Shown one piece after another: positions 19,615-32,049 of a stretch of 64,000 nucleotides of DNA (positions within the stretch are counted from its first letter, which is position 1; every line of letters begins with the position of its first letter). The notes under the pieces were generated by a model. It was given only the letters and a program-made list of their open reading frames with translations, was not told the origin of the DNA and did no database searches. A program made the translations under genes and the position numbers. The stretch covers positions 11,908,878-11,972,877 of the forward strand of contig CM060848.1 in NCBI GenBank assembly GCA_030737835.1, in the 5' to 3' direction. The stretch comes from Acorus gramineus. Lineage: Eukaryota > Streptophyta > Magnoliopsida > Acorales > Acoraceae.

Positions 19615-19844
19615 GGATCCGTTTGGATATGAGTTTAAGTAGATTCTACGTTTGAAAAGCTAAAAATTCTGAAACTCATATCCAAACATAATTTCAGCGT
19701 TTAGTTTTTCAAACAAAAATCTTCCTTTTTAGGCCAAAAAATCTTGCGGTTGAAAATCTAATAAAACATAGATTTTCAAAAATTGAGTTTGAAACATAAG
19801 ATTTTAAGAATCTTAGAGTTTCAACCTCACATCTAAGCGCACCC
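19615..19844. mobile_element. Tourist-like MITE, second subfamily
   Basis: About 230 bp between TTA duplications (19612-19614 and 19845-19847). Termini GGATCCGTTTGGAT and, inverted, GGGTGCGCTTAGAT. It shares TTTGAAAAGC, TTAAGAATCTTAGAGTTTCA and related phrases with the element at 43580-43780. No coding capacity. Confidence 0.7.
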
Positions 19845-20289
19845 TTATTCTTTCATCATTATTAATCTTTTTTTTTTTTTTTTTGGAATTGAATTTTCCA
19901 TGAAGAGCACCTAGTAACATATTGGAATTTCTACTTCAAGGGAATTGAAGTCATTGATTCATTTTTTTTTATTTTGATTTTGTCTCAATGTATATCGAAT
20001 CAGATTTGACATTTATTATGTTTTTGGATATGCAATCGAGTTGTATTTGCTTATTGGTTTTCGTTTGACATTTAAGAGTTTTTTTTTCATGTTTTGATCA
20101 TGTTGGAATTTCAGTTATATTTGAATTTGAAATTAACCTTTTTATGATCAAATCTTGTTTTATATCTGAATGTCAGTTTTTATTATGTTACGCATGTTAT
20201 ATTGTGAGCCAGTTACTGTTACATTATAACACTGTTACATTTACGTAAATGTAACATAACTTCCATGCCCGATGTGCTTCTCCTTAATG

Positions 20290-21790
20290 TAGATCCTTTT
20301 CCCACGACTCGCTATCCTCAATGTGATCATCATTCCCCTACCAATTTTAATTTTGATACTGAGCCACCTAACAGATTTGGTTTTGCCTCCGTCAGTATGT
20401 ATTCTCCATAGTTTTAGGCTTATCTTACAGCGATACATGCCCACCTTGAGCCCTGATCCTACCGAGAGTCAGTCGAGTACCCTGAGTGGCAGCAAGCCAT
20501 GGCTGAGGGGTTTCAGGTGTTTGAGTAGACACAAACCTGGGATGTTGTTCCTCTTTCAGATGGTGTTACACCTATTAGCTTCAAATGAATCTTCAAGATC
20601 AAACATTGCCCTGATGGATCTATTGAGCGACAGAAGGCTCATCTTGTGGTCAGATGTTTCATTCAGAAGTATGGTACTGACTATGAGGAGACCTTCACTG
20701 CCGTTGCGCAGATGACCATTGTTCGCACCCTTCTTGCTGTTGTAGCTATCTATCGTTGGCCTCTCTTTCAGATGGATGTGAAGAATGCCTTTCTTCATAG
20801 TGACTTATCTAAGGTTTTCTATATGCAACCACCTCCAAGTCTCAGCACTCCTCCTCATCATGTTTGCCGTGTTCGACAAGCTATATATGCTCTTAAATAG
20901 GTTCTTCGAGCCTGGTTTGAGCGTTTTCACAGTGTTATTCTGGTAGCTGGTTTTGTTGAGAGCCTTCAGGACCACTCTATGTTTGTGTGCTCATCGTAGG
21001 GCCAGGTTATCCTTCTTATATGTGTTAACAACATGATTATCACTTGTGACGACTCCTCTAGTATTACTCTGGTCAAGAATTACCTTAGTCGACAATTTCA
21101 GATGAAAGATCTCGATACACTATTCACTACTTCCTTGGTCTTGAGATTGCACAGAGTATTCATGGGATTCTACTTTCTCAGCAGAAGTATACATTTGACA
21201 TTCTAGAGTGAGCTGCCCTCTCAAACACCCGCAATGCAGATACCCCTCTCAAGCTTCATGTGAAGCTTCGTCCTACAGATGGTGAGCTCCTTCCAGACTC
21301 TACTAGATAAAGACAGATCGTGGGTCAGCTTGTGTATTTCTACATCACCAGATCAGACATTGCTCATGCTGTCAATATTGTCAATGAGTTTGTATCGGCT
21401 CCTCGATCAGTCCATTAAGGTGCTCTTATACATATTCTCAGATATCTATGCGAAACTATCACTAGATCGATCTATATGTCATCTTCTTCAACATTGGTTC
21501 TTAGGGCATACACTGATGTTGATTGGGCTGGAGATCCGACCACTAAACGCTCCACCACAGGGTTCTGGCCATCACTACCGAGGAGATTGTTCATCTTATA
21601 TGTCTCTTGGTGGATCTAAGAGTTGTTATGACTGATCCTACTCCTGTTCATTGTGATAACCGGTCTGCTATTCAGATTGTCAACAATCTGGTCTTTCACA
21701 AGAAGACCAAACAAGTTGAGATCAATTGTCACTTTGTTCGTCAGCACTTTCTTGCAAAGACACTATCTCATTCGTAAACTCATTTTGTAT
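20290..21790 (+). pseudogene. Copia reverse transcriptase/RNase H pseudogene
   Basis: Ordered copia pol motifs in shifting plus frames: PEWQQAMAEGFQ-like linker near 20480; RT beginning with GTDYEETFTAVAQMT and MDVKNAFLHSDL (20646-20900); a decayed YVDD region near 21020; RNase H pieces YTDVDWAGDPTTKRSTTG near 21510 and a C-terminal PVHCDNRSAIQIVNN near 21640. Many stops and frameshifts, so non-functional. Confidence 0.8.
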
Positions 21791-21839
21791 GATTCACCGT
21801 GAGTTTGAGGGGAGATATTAGATTATATGTGTTATCTTA

Positions 21840-22061
21840 TGTAACGCCCCAAGCTTACACAGCAAGAAATTGTCCTCTTTGCCCCTAAATGGGGTCACGG
21901 GTTTAAAACGTGTTTTGGTGTGTAAAAGCTGTGCTTACATATAAGCACAGACTATCTCCTCCCATTAGGCGATGTGAGACTAAACACCAAACCCTCACCC
22001 TCACCCAATTCATGGGCCTCTTGGGACTATTGGGCCTCCCCTCAACAGGCTGGGCGTCACA
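21840..22061. mobile_element. 222-bp TG...CA insertion (solo LTR or TRIM-like) nested in the copia LTR
   Basis: Starts TGTAACGCCCC and ends GGGCGTCACA, so the two ends are themselves a short inverted repeat. Flanked by TCTTA (21835-21839) and TCTAA (22062-22066), a 5-bp duplication with one mismatch, and it interrupts the recognisable LTR sequence TTATATGTGTT. The interior has GGCGATGTGAGACTAAACAC and no coding capacity. Confidence 0.6.
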
Positions 22062-22146
22062 TCTAATTATATGTGTTGTGTATTATACGTGTAATTCCTA
22101 TGTACCTGTATATAAAAGGCTTAGACTCTAAGAGGAATACAAGGAT

Positions 22147-22164
22147 CTCTCTCTCTCTCTCTCT
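22147..22164. repeat. (TC)n microsatellite in the copia LTR
   Basis: Run of TC dinucleotides near the end of the decayed copia LTR. Confidence 0.8.
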
Positions 22165-22464
22165 TATTGTAACAAAAACGAATATCAAAATATGAGATAA
22201 CCAAACATCTATAAAAAAATAAAAATAATTTATCATAAAATCATCATAAAAGTAAAAAAGTAGAAAAAGAAGGGAGTTTGTGAAAAAAAGAGAAGTGATA
22301 TAAGAAAGTCCACGAGAATCCCACCCATTATTTGGGTGAAATTTTGAAATGATATTTTCCTTTATATTTCTCTCTATAGGGTCCACAAAAGTCCATGACT
22401 TATGAAAGTATTTACAAATCCTAATGAAATTGAATAACACATGACAATATGTCTACGACAAGAA

Positions 22465-22660
22465 GTTTTAATCGAATAACGCTTGACTCTTTGTCTATGA
22501 ATCAATGTTTCAATCGAATAACGCTAGACTTTTTGTCCATGAAATAATGTCTCAATCGAATAATGCTAGACTTTTTATCCACGAATTAATATCTCAATTG
22601 AATAACGCTTGATTTTTTGTCCACAAACTAATTTCTCATTGAATAACATATGATTTAGAA
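22465..22660. repeat. Minisatellite, about 42-bp unit, 4-5 copies
   Basis: Diverged units each containing AATCGAATAACGCT, a GACTTTTTGTC core and CATGAA. Array copies differ by several bases, so it is old. No spacer/repeat alternation like CRISPR. Confidence 0.75.
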
Positions 22661-22921
22661 ATCCATGGACATGGACTTATTGTCCATGAAAGTCCGGATT
22701 GACTACCCCCTACAAAATCCAAAAAGTTTGGGAGTACTAAAGACTTGTATTTGAAAGCTCTCGTATTATCTTATTCAATGGATAATCAACACATGACTAT
22801 CCTGTAATATTCCAATTCAGATAATTATTTGAATAATCAAATTTATTATATTTGAGTATTTTGAAATATAAAAACTAATTTTGGATGGTTTTGTGAATCC
22901 AAGATTTTTTGAATAAGAAAA

Positions 22922-23191
22922 TGTTATAAATCTAAGTAAAAGAATAAGATTATATATACCAACCAAAAGAGAAATATGCGAGAGAGAGGAACGAAGAGTT
23001 CTGTATTTTCTATCTTCTTAATTGATATAATGAATACAATGCATGCCTGTATTTATAGGCATTAAAAGATAGTAACAAACAAGTTTGGTGGGATTTGGTT
23101 TTATCCATCTTTACAAAGTCAAAAGGATTGAGTCTAATCCTTTAGGATAAGTGATGACAAAGTCAATGGTAGTCATCCATATTTATAACAC
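22922..23191 (-). repeat. 3' LTR of copia A
   Basis: 270 bp; minus-strand TGTTATAAATATGG ... ATTTATAACA with a TATA box (CTATAAATAC) in the minus orientation. It differs from the 5' LTR by many substitutions and small indels, so the insertion is old. Confidence 0.9.
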
Positions 23192-24229
23192 TCCCCCTTG
23201 GATGACCACCAACCATTATACTAAGGTAATAGCCTCGTTAAAACCTTGCTTGGAAAAACCCATTGGGAAAAAACTAAAGCGAATGAAAAATAGTACAATT
23301 ACTTGATCTTAGTAATGTTGGACACATTTAATAGTGCATCATTAAAACCTTGCTAGGAAAACCCAGTGGAACAAAACCTAGACAAAGGAAAAAGAGTACA
23401 GTATGTAAAAGATGTCCATAATTGAATATAGTCACATTTATTAGTTACTCTCTCTGATTCAAGTAAGTATCAGACTGTCTGATGATTAAGTCGACGCATG
23501 CCAACTTCACTTACCATCTTCTGAAAGGTTGATTTTGGCAAGGCTTTAGTAAAGAGATCTGCAAGATTATCACTAGAGCGGATCTGTTTGACTTCAATTT
23601 CATGATTCTTTTGGAGTTCATGGGTGTAGAAGAACTTCGGTGAGATGTGCTTAGTCCTATCTCCCTTTATGTAACCTCCTTGGATTTGAGCAATGCATGC
23701 ACTATTGTCTTCATATATGGTTGTAGGAATATTTGTTGTAGATGACAATCCACATGTGCTTTGGATATGTTGAATCAATGATTTCAGCCAAACACATTCT
23801 CTACTAGCTTCATGTAACGCCAATATTTCTGCATAGTTAGATGAGGTCGCACCAATGTTTGCTTTGTAGATCTCCATGAGATAACAGCATTGTTATTAAG
23901 ATATACATAATCTGTCTGTGATCGACTTTTGTGAGGATCGGAAAGATAACCTGCGTCTACATAGCCAACTAGATGCGAATCATTAGATTTATCATTTGAA
24001 TAAAATAAACTCAAATCAGTGGTTCCACAAAGGTATCTCATAATATGTTTGATACCATTCCAATGCTTGCGAGTTGGTGCAGAACTATATCTCGCTAAGA
24101 GATTGACTGAGAATGCTATGTCTGGTCTCGTATATTGAGCCAAGTATAGCAGTGCACCAATAGCACTCAAATATGGTACTTCTGGACGGTATGGGTCTTT
24201 CTTAACGTCCAAGGATCGAACGACCATGG

Positions 24230-25506
24230 TGTCGGTATTGGATTTCGGGGAAAAGGGAATGAAAGGGGTGTCTCTCTTCCTTCCTCCTTCCTCGGTCCTC
24301 CGGTAGGTTCTGTGCATGTGTGGGGGTTCTTCGGAGGCTCGGATCCGAAGAGCTGCGCCTTGGCAGGCTTGGTCGGATCGTCTCTCGGAAGGGGTGGTGG
24401 GGGGTTTCGTTCCTGGCTGAGGCGGCCGACGGGTCCTTAGGAGGATTCAGGGGTGGTTGTGATCGCAATCTGCTTTTCCAAAAAAAAGCAAGAAAAGTTG
24501 AGGGTGGATTTGATCGCCTTCGTGGGGAGTTTGTGGGGTCTCCGCTCTGAGACACGGATATGCCGTACACAGAGGTGAAGACAGGGATCCTTTTCTGCTT
24601 CAGGAACCTGACTAGAGGAGAATTGGGACTGAGGTGGGCTAGGGAAGGGCCGGCTAGTTGGATTTAGCCGCCTGGTGGGGGCGGCTAGTTGTGGGTAGCC
24701 GCCTGATGTCTGATTCAATTTGGGCAGAACCTGGGTAGGATTTGGATTTTGTTTTTGCATAGGTTAAACTAGGTTTAACCTGGGTTTTGGAGAGTGGATT
24801 TGGAGAGTGATTTGGTGTAGGAAATGGGTTTCTCTCTCACTTTCTCTCTCAAGGGTTTTTGAAATGGTGGTGTGGGGGGATATAGGCTTGATGGTTGGGA
24901 ATGGGTTGTTGTGTGTTATTGATGGGTATTGATTGTTGATAAATGCTTAGAGACCCCCCTATTTATAGTAAAAGGGGTGTAGGGGAGTGTTCACTGGACA
25001 ATAGATCAAAATGGATAATAAGGTGTTTGATTTGACCTTCCATTAGATCTTTGTTCTCTGACAATGTCCAGGTGAGGGGCGGCTAGTTGTGTTTAGCCGC
25101 CCAGTGAGGGGCGGCTACTCTCAGGTAGCCACCCCCATCATAACCTGCCAAACGTCCCATCTCTGACAAGCGGTGGCTTGGGTCGGTTACTAAGGATGAA
25201 CCGGCTAAGATGGGGTGGCTAGAAGGGACAATCCGCCACAATCATGCTTGTTTTATGTCCCATCCAGGAGGGCGGTTTGGGGTCGGTCAGGGGGGCGGCT
25301 AGTTGGAACTAGCCACTCAGAATGGGGCGGCTACTTTAAAGTAGCCGCCCCTGTCCAGGCTCTTAGATTTTTCTAAGTGTTGGACTTTAGGGTTTCCGGT
25401 CTTGGTTTCTGAGGGAGTTTTCTATTAGATGTCCAAATGTGGTTGTTTCTAATATTACTTGAAGTAAATTTCTTTTCTTTGGAAGGTCAAAATTAGGGTA
25501 TCTACA
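24230..25506 (-). mobile_element. Solo LTR (Ty3/gypsy, Tat-like), 1,277 bp, inside copia RT
   Basis: TG...CA sequence flanked by perfect CATGG duplications (24225-24229 and 25507-25511). It splits the copia frame exactly between HPLSTPM and VVRSLDV. On the minus strand it starts TGTAGATACCCTAATTTTG, like the LTR at 60482 (TGTAGATACCCCATTTTTT), and has a good minus-strand TATA box, CTATAAATAGG, near 24955-24967. It carries several GGCGGCTAGTT ... AGCCGCC hairpins. No internal region, primer site or second LTR accompanies it, so it is a recombination-derived solo LTR. The superfamily is inferred from terminal sequence and length only. Confidence 0.85.
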
Positions 25507-27904
25507 CATGGGTGTACTTAGAGGATGCGCTTTATCCATGTTAAAGCGTTGCAATATCTTTTCTATATATTTTGATTGGTGGATCAATATTCCACTAGAA
25601 TTTTGTTCGATATGCAGGCCGAGACAATATTTAGTTTTCCCAAGGTCTTTCATTTTGAATTCCTTCTTCAAACATTCTGCAGTTTCATTGAGCTCTTCAG
25701 GAGTCCCAATTAAATTTATGTCATCAACATAGATTGCTAAAATAAGAAATCCCTTATTAGATTTTGTTATAAAGACACATGGACAAATGAGATTGTTTTC
25801 ATATCCAGCTTTTATCAAATATTCACTAAGACGGGTACCACATTCTTTTAGATTGCTTTAAACCGTACAATGAATGTCTTAGTTTTATTGAATACATACT
25901 CTTTGATTTTGCTTTGGGCAATTTATATCTTTTAGGGATTTTCATATAAATATCAACATCTAAATTCCCATATAGATAAGTTGTTACAACGTTCATTAGT
26001 CTCATATCGAATTTTTCAGAAACTGTGAGACTTATTAGGTAACGGAACGTTATTGTATCCATGACTGGTGAGTAAGTTTCTTCATAGTCAATCCCAGGTT
26101 TCTGTAGGAAACCTTGGCCGCAAGACATGCCTTATATCTAGTGATTTCATTTTTCTCATTTTGTTTTCTTACAAACACCCATTTGCAACACCTTTTGGGG
26201 TATGTACTATAGGTCCGAATACACCACGTTTTTCAAGAGAATCTAATTCTGCTTGAATAACATCTTTCCACTTTGGCCAATCACTTCTTCGTCGACATTC
26301 ATTTATGCTATGTGGTTCATTATCATCATCGCCCTTTGAAATTTCAGTAGCTACTGCGAATAAAAAAATGTCATCGATGATCATTTCTTTACGATTTCAC
26401 ATTTCTCTTGAATTCGCATAAAATATAGAGATCTCATTATTATTAGGTACCTTTTCCTCTTCAAGAGTTTATACAGTCACTTCAGGAGCTTATGTCTCTT
26501 CAAGAACATTATACTCTTCTGGAGTTTTAGAGAAAGTGGATCTGTTGTTCAAAATCTCTTCTGGAGCATTATATATTACTTCTTCTGGAGCATTCTTAGG
26601 GTATGATATTTCATTTGATCTCCTCTTCTGGGGAGCTGAATCTTTAGAACCTATAGGTCTTCCACGCTTCTGGTGTGCAATAGATTCATTTGCAGCCAAA
26701 TTTGTAGTTTGTCCTCTTGTGACATCTATTCGGGCTGGCACATTTACAGCTGGTATATGTGATTTGGTCACTTTGGCTGCATCATTGAATACATCAAGAA
26801 TTTGATTTGCGATATCCTAAAGATGCAATATCCTTCGTACTTCATTTTCGCATTGAGCGGTACGGGGGTCTAGATCAAACAAAGTGCATGTATTCTATGA
26901 TAATTCTCGTCATTCTTCAGAAACGGAACGTACTTCAGGTACATTCTTCCCTCCCTCTAACGGCAGGAAAAGTGTCTAATCAAAATGACAATCGAAAAAT
27001 CTAGCAGTAAACACATCACCTGTCAATGGTTCCATATAACGAATGATAGAAAGAGAATCATAACCAACATATATTCCCAAACAACGCTGGGGACCCATTT
27101 TTGTACGTTGTGGTGGTGGGATAGGAACTTGCACTACGCAACCAAATTTACGCAAGTGTGAAATGTTAGGTTGACAGTCTGACACAAGTTGTGAAGGTGA
27201 AAAAGGGTGATAAGCAGTCGGCCTAAGTTTAATTAACTTAGCAGCATGCAAGATAGCATGTTTCCAAGCAAACACAAGAAATTTGGATTGCATGAGTAAA
27301 GGTCTAGCAATAAGTTGCAAACGTTTAATTAAAGATTCTGCTAGACCATTTTGTATGTGAACATGGGGGACTGAGTGTTGAATATCAATACCTTGTGATA
27401 AACAATAATCATAAAAAAATTGAGAAGTAAATTCTCTTGCATTATCTAAACGAATGGACTTAATGTAATGATCAGGAAAATGTGCTCTAAGTCTGATAAT
27501 TTGAGCAAGTAATCTAGCAAATGCTAAATTATCAGTAGAGAGTAAACAAACATGTGACCAACGAGTAGATGCATCAATTAAAATCATAAAATATTTGAAA
27601 GGTCCACTTTGAGGGTGAATTGGGCCACAAATATCACCATGGATTCTTTGTAAAAAAGATGGAGAGTCAGATGTAATTTTAAGAAAAGAAGGCCTAGTGA
27701 TAAGTTTATCTTGTGAGCAAGGGGTACAAATAAAATCACTAGGTAGGGTAAGGTGTTGGTTTGTCATAGAGTGTCCATTAGAATTATTCATAATCCTTCA
27801 TAATATGGTGACTCCAGGATGACCCAAACGGTCATGCCATAATATTAAGGTATTTGGATCATTGAGCTTTGGGCTCATGACGGAGTGTGTTTCTACAACG
27901 CTAA

Positions 27905-28135
27905 GGGTGCGTTTGGTTGCGTGATTACAAAATTGATTCTGCAGGAATCTGCGATTGCAAAACTGATTCTGCAGGAAGCTCACTTTCTCAGCTTTCTGAA
28001 ATCGCAGCTTTTGGGTACTATTTGCCTAAAATCTGTGTGCAGGAAGCTGATACAAGAAAACTGTTTGGTTGCATGATTGTAAATGCAGCTTCTTGCAATC
28101 GCAATCATAGCGCAATCGCGCAACTAAACGCACCC
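27905..28135. mobile_element. Tourist-like MITE nested in copia A
   Basis: 231 bp, termini GGGTGCGTTTGGTTGCGTG and, inverted, GGGTGCGTTTAGTTGCGCG, flanked by TAA duplications (27902-27904 and 28136-28138). It interrupts the copia frame between the protease and the integrase zinc region. Best-preserved member of the family also seen at 19023-19230 and 33110-33307. Confidence 0.85.
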
Positions 28136-29696
28136 TAAGTGTTGTATGGTATAACCCCATGGATACTGCAGAGAATTTTTCAAGTGTAAGCTTTAGGCTT
28201 CCAACACTAGAAGTAATGCAAAAAAATTCTTTGTTACCTTTATTGTTTGTTTCAATATGGTGCCCATTCATCCTTATGTCTTTAAAACTAAGCAAATTTC
28301 TTTTAGAATTGCTTGAATATAGTGCATTTTGGATGAATAAGTGGGTACCATTTGGTAATATCACATGAGTTGTTCTGGAGCCTTCAATAATATTAACTGG
28401 TCCAGCAATGGTGGACACCTTAGCTGCATTGTATACCAAATCAGAGAAAAACTTCTGATTTTTCAGAATGGTATGAGTTGTTGCACTATCTATCAGACAA
28501 ATGTCATTATTTGTAATGACTTCCCGATCCATACCTTTAAAATGGATAATAAAATTCAGTCATTCAAAATAAAATAAACATTTTAATAAATTAACCATTA
28601 AATAATCCAAATGCAATAAAAAAAATATCATGAGGCAAAATAATAAGGATAAAGACATGTTAATTCTAAATAATAATGTCAATATCTCTAAACTAAGTGA
28701 AGGCATATATAAAATTTAGGTCTTCTGGACCACCTCTCAATAATGGCTTTGAAAGTCTTATTATTAATAGTATTGAATCTATAGATTTAGCCATTTATGG
28801 CATGCCTTTAAAAATATGACTACTCAGGGAGAGTTTCAAAAGTTCAATAGATCTTTTAGCTCATTTATTTTTCAGGTCATCATGTATCTGATGCCTCAAA
28901 AGGAAAAAAAAATTAAATAAATGATATAATATGAATCTGGATGAGAGCTAATGCCCTATCAACCCCTTTATCACCAATTCATTTAGTCAAGGCAATCATG
29001 GATTCGGTGAAATTAAATGCCATTAAGCATATAAACATAAAGTTCAAATTTTACTTGATTTGTGGTTAGATAAAATTATATTTTATCCGTAAATATATTA
29101 ATAGCCTTAACCTTATAAGGATTTCAGTAATCTAATAGGAAAATAAGATCCATGCATTCGTAACAATCAAACTTTATGGGTTTATAATAATAACCCTATT
29201 ATTTATATGGCCACGGGTTACACATTATTTTGAAGAGTAATATTCATTTCAAAAAAAAATTCAACCCATCAAAATAAAAATTAAAATATACATGCATATT
29301 ACAATCTATGAAATTACAGAATTGCCATTCAAAAATAATATCATCTGCATGGGCCTTATAAAAAAATATTTATTTGCCACATAAATACATATTTGTCATT
29401 CAATTTTTTTTTATATATATATACGTCTTGCATGGGCCTTATAAAAAAAATCTTGTGATATGAAAACAATTTTAAATGCATCATACTTGCATGCCTGTGG
29501 ATAATATCATATCTCATTACCGAAAGCCAATAGGCAGAAGCAAACCAAAGTATATACGTGACATAATAATTCTATCCGAAAAAAAAAACTATCATTGATT
29601 AATTTCTTAAATTTTCATTAATAGCATACATTATTGCTTTATATAATACAAGACATTTAAACAATCATGGTCAAGAGAAAATAAATAAATAGATCT

Positions 29697-30412
29697 TCTG
29701 GTTTTATTATTTATTTGTGTGAACTTCTGGTTCTATATATAAAATAAGAAATTCTGGTTCTATGTATAAAGTTAGAACTTCTGGTTCTAGGTATAAAATA
29801 AGAACTTCTGATTCTACGTATAAAGTTAAAACTTCTGGTTCTATAAAATTAATTAAAACTTTTAGTTTTGTATATAAAATAAGAACTTCTTGTTCTATGT
29901 ACAAAATTAGAACTTTTGGTTCTATATATAAAATAAGAATTTCTGATCCTATTATTATTTTGTAAAAACTTCTGGTTCTACATATATAATTAGAACTTGT
30001 GGTTCTATTATTATTTTGTAAGAACTCCTGGTTTTATATATAAGATTAGAAATTTAGGTTCTATATATAAAATAAGAACTTCTGTTTATATATATAAAAT
30101 TAATTAGAGCTTCTGGTTCTCTATATAAGATAAATTAGAACTTCCAGTTCTATATATAAAATAAGAACTTCTGGTTCTATATACAAAATTAATTAGAACT
30201 TCTGGTTCCATTAATTATTTGTGAGAACTTCCGGTTCTACACAGAAAATTAGAATTATAATTTATTAATTGTGTGAACTTCTGGTTCTATACATGAAATT
30301 AGAACATTTTTTTTGTTCTAATTATTTATTTATGAGAACTTCTAGTTCTACACATAAGTTTAGAACTTCTGGTTCTATTAATTATTTGTGAGAACTTCTG
30401 GTTCTACACATA
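29697..30412. repeat. Tandem array GAACTTCTGGTTCTA in the copia A leader
   Basis: About 25 irregular units of AGAACTTCTGGTTCTATA separated by AT-rich spacers (TATAAAATTA type), average period about 27 bp. GAACTTCTGGTTC is itself nearly palindromic. It lies between the 5' LTR and the pol frames, where gag would be expected. The open frames across it in either direction are by-products of the repeat. Confidence 0.85.
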
Positions 30413-30765
30413 GATGTATAATATTTAAGAAAATTTAAATTTCAATAACACATCACATGGAACTATTGCATGAAAAATACAATAATTAAATGATAAATGC
30501 ATATTGTTGCATGGGAAAAATGAATACATAATTTGCATACGAGTTTTCATAAATTAATCATAACATATGAATGGAAAATATTCACGTGGATTGCATGCAT
30601 TGAAAATAAAATATAGATGTATGTAGTTGATGAAAAATAAAAGATAGATGTATACGGGTTCTACACATAATTTGCAAATGTCCTGGCATATTGAGAAAAA
30701 AAAAATTAATCATATGTAAGTAATAGATGATTTACATTAAAATACAGAGCATCGTGCTAATAACA

Positions 30766-31030
30766 TATTATAAATCTAAGTAAAAGAATAAGATTATATA
30801 TACAAACCAAAAGAAAAATATGGGAGAGAAAAGAAGGAATAACTCTGTATTTTCTATCTTCTTAATTAATATAATGAATACAATGTAGACCTGTATTTAT
30901 AGGCATTAAAAGATAATAACAAACAAGATTTAAGATTTGATTTTATCCATCTTTATAAAATTAAAAGATTGAGTTTAATTCTTTTAGAATAAATGATACA
31001 AAATCAATTGAGTCATCCATATTTTAAATA
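30766..31030 (-). repeat. 5' LTR of copia A
   Basis: 265 bp, the partner of 22922-23191. It ends (minus-strand sense) ATTTATAATA and is followed by TGTTATTAGCACGATGC, the same primer-site-like motif as in copia B. Confidence 0.88.
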
Positions 31031-31039
31031 GAAAAAAAT

Positions 31040-31980
31040 AATGATAGAATTATTCATCATAAAAACTATTTTTTAGGTTTTAGTTTACGACAATTACTTA
31101 TTTAAAAATGAAATATAATGATCATGTCCTTTGATTACTTTGCATTTATGTCGCTGCCAGACGTACCAAATCAATAAAATGCCATACACAGGTTCAAGGG
31201 ATATAACTATTTCGGATTGCAATCCAGAATTCTTAAAGACCCATAAAGGGTTCCTCGTATCAGTACAGATATACCTAGTCCATGAATAATGGATTTCCCT
31301 TATTAACTTATGAAAAATGATATATTCGGCCTTGAGTGTAGTCTCGTACGTAACCTTCGATTTATTTTAAAAAAAAATATTCACATCAATTGAATTAAAT
31401 ACATATTATTATAAAAATAAAATATATATTAAGTTACATTAGTTTTTTTTTTTTGAAAAAAAAAATTTAAATTTATACACTAGATAGTGTATCAATACTC
31501 TTATAGAATACCGTTTAAATCTGTATCCAATACCGTTCAAAGGTGGATCCAAGAAACCCTGTTTAACTTTTCATTCGTGTAGAATCTAGAGTTTGGAAGG
31601 CTCTAATATAGACTATTTTTACTTTGTCAAGGTGATATTTGACTGCCATTAATTGTTTAATTTGCTTTTGAATAAATCCGGAAATGACACACACAGATAA
31701 CGAAAGCTTAATCTCTCTCATATTTTCACTCGTATACAACCAAGTGGGTTTTTTATGAAGGAGTATTTTAATAATCCACCATTTGAAAAGTTATTTTATT
31801 AAAATACCGTTAAATTTTTTTTTATATTTTTTATAAATAATATTATTCATATATATATATATATATAAAAGAACATACTTCATCTATATAATTTTTAAAA
31901 AATAAAAAAATAAACGAAATGGGGTTGAGACTAGAAATAGAATTGAGTATGCAACATGATCATCCAATACTTGAACACAC
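31040..31980. other. Intergenic DNA and upstream region of the BAHD gene
   Basis: AT-rich, with a TA microsatellite at about 31850-31867. No gene or bounded repeat seen. The last part is the probable promoter of the acyltransferase gene. Confidence 0.5.
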
Positions 31981-31984
31981 ATCA

Positions 31985-31993
31985 TGCTATATA
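31985..31993 (+). promoter_or_regulatory. Probable TATA box of the BAHD gene
   Basis: GCTATATATTTACA lies about 60 bp upstream of the chosen ATG at 32050. Transcription would start near 32015-32025, after the in-frame ATG at 31984, which overlaps the TATA box and so cannot be the start. Confidence 0.55.
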
Positions 31994-32049
31994 TTTACAC
32001 AAGCAGAGAACACACAAGGCCTCGTGAGTGTACAAAAGTTCACCAAGCC

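Larger units (their letters stand above)
20290..22174 (+). mobile_element. Degenerate copia retrotransposon, 5'-truncated
   Basis: Plus-strand remnants of a copia pol run into a polypurine-like stretch (GTTTGAGGGGAGA at 21803-21815) and a probable 3' LTR (21816-22174, TATTAGATTATATGTG ... TTATTGTAACA) that is split by a smaller insertion. No 5' LTR, gag, protease or integrase core was found upstream, so the 5' part is lost. Confidence 0.7.
23470..28532 (-). pseudogene. Copia pol pseudogene A (protease, integrase, RT, RNase H)
   Basis: Minus-strand frames in the normal copia order: protease with DSATTH (28532-28137); integrase zinc region LWHDRLGHPG (27983-27798); integrase core with all three acidic positions in GDICGPIHP, SIRLDNAREF and QNGLAESLIK (27791-26976); linker (26771-26169); RT with DYEETYSPVMDT (26128-25826) and YVDD (25818-25507); RNase H with KSRSQT, ATSSNYAEILALHEASRECV, EDNSACIAQ and ADLFTKALP (24229-23470). 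It is cut by a MITE after the protease and by a solo LTR within RT, and carries stops between segments. The first Met comes just before the protease, with no gag or zinc knuckle upstream. Confidence 0.88.
22922..31030 (-). mobile_element. Copia retrotransposon A, gag-less, with nested insertions
   Basis: 8.1-kb element on the minus strand. LTRs at 30766-31030 (5') and 22922-23191 (3') are flanked by a 5-bp duplication GAAAA (22917-22921 and 31031-31035). Next to the 3' LTR is a polypurine tract, AAGGGGGAG read on the minus strand. Minus-strand order: LTR, primer-site-like ATTAGCACGATGC, about 2.2 kb leader with an array of short repeats, protease-integrase-RT-RNase H. No gag is visible. It was hit later by a solo LTR (24230-25506) and a MITE (27905-28135). 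Removing these leaves about 6.6 kb. Multiple stops make it inactive. Confidence 0.9.

Noticed and set aside
22465..22660. Regularly spaced repeats that could suggest a CRISPR array
   Set aside because: Plant nuclear DNA; units are contiguous diverged tandem repeats without unique spacers.
24202..24760. Short arginine/proline-rich frames within the solo LTR
   Set aside because: They lie inside a TG...CA LTR with TSD and straddle its border; no known domain.
29697..30412. CRISPR-like or coding interpretation of the GAACTTCTGGTTCTA array
   Set aside because: Irregular AT-rich spacers, location in a copia leader, and frames open on both strands.
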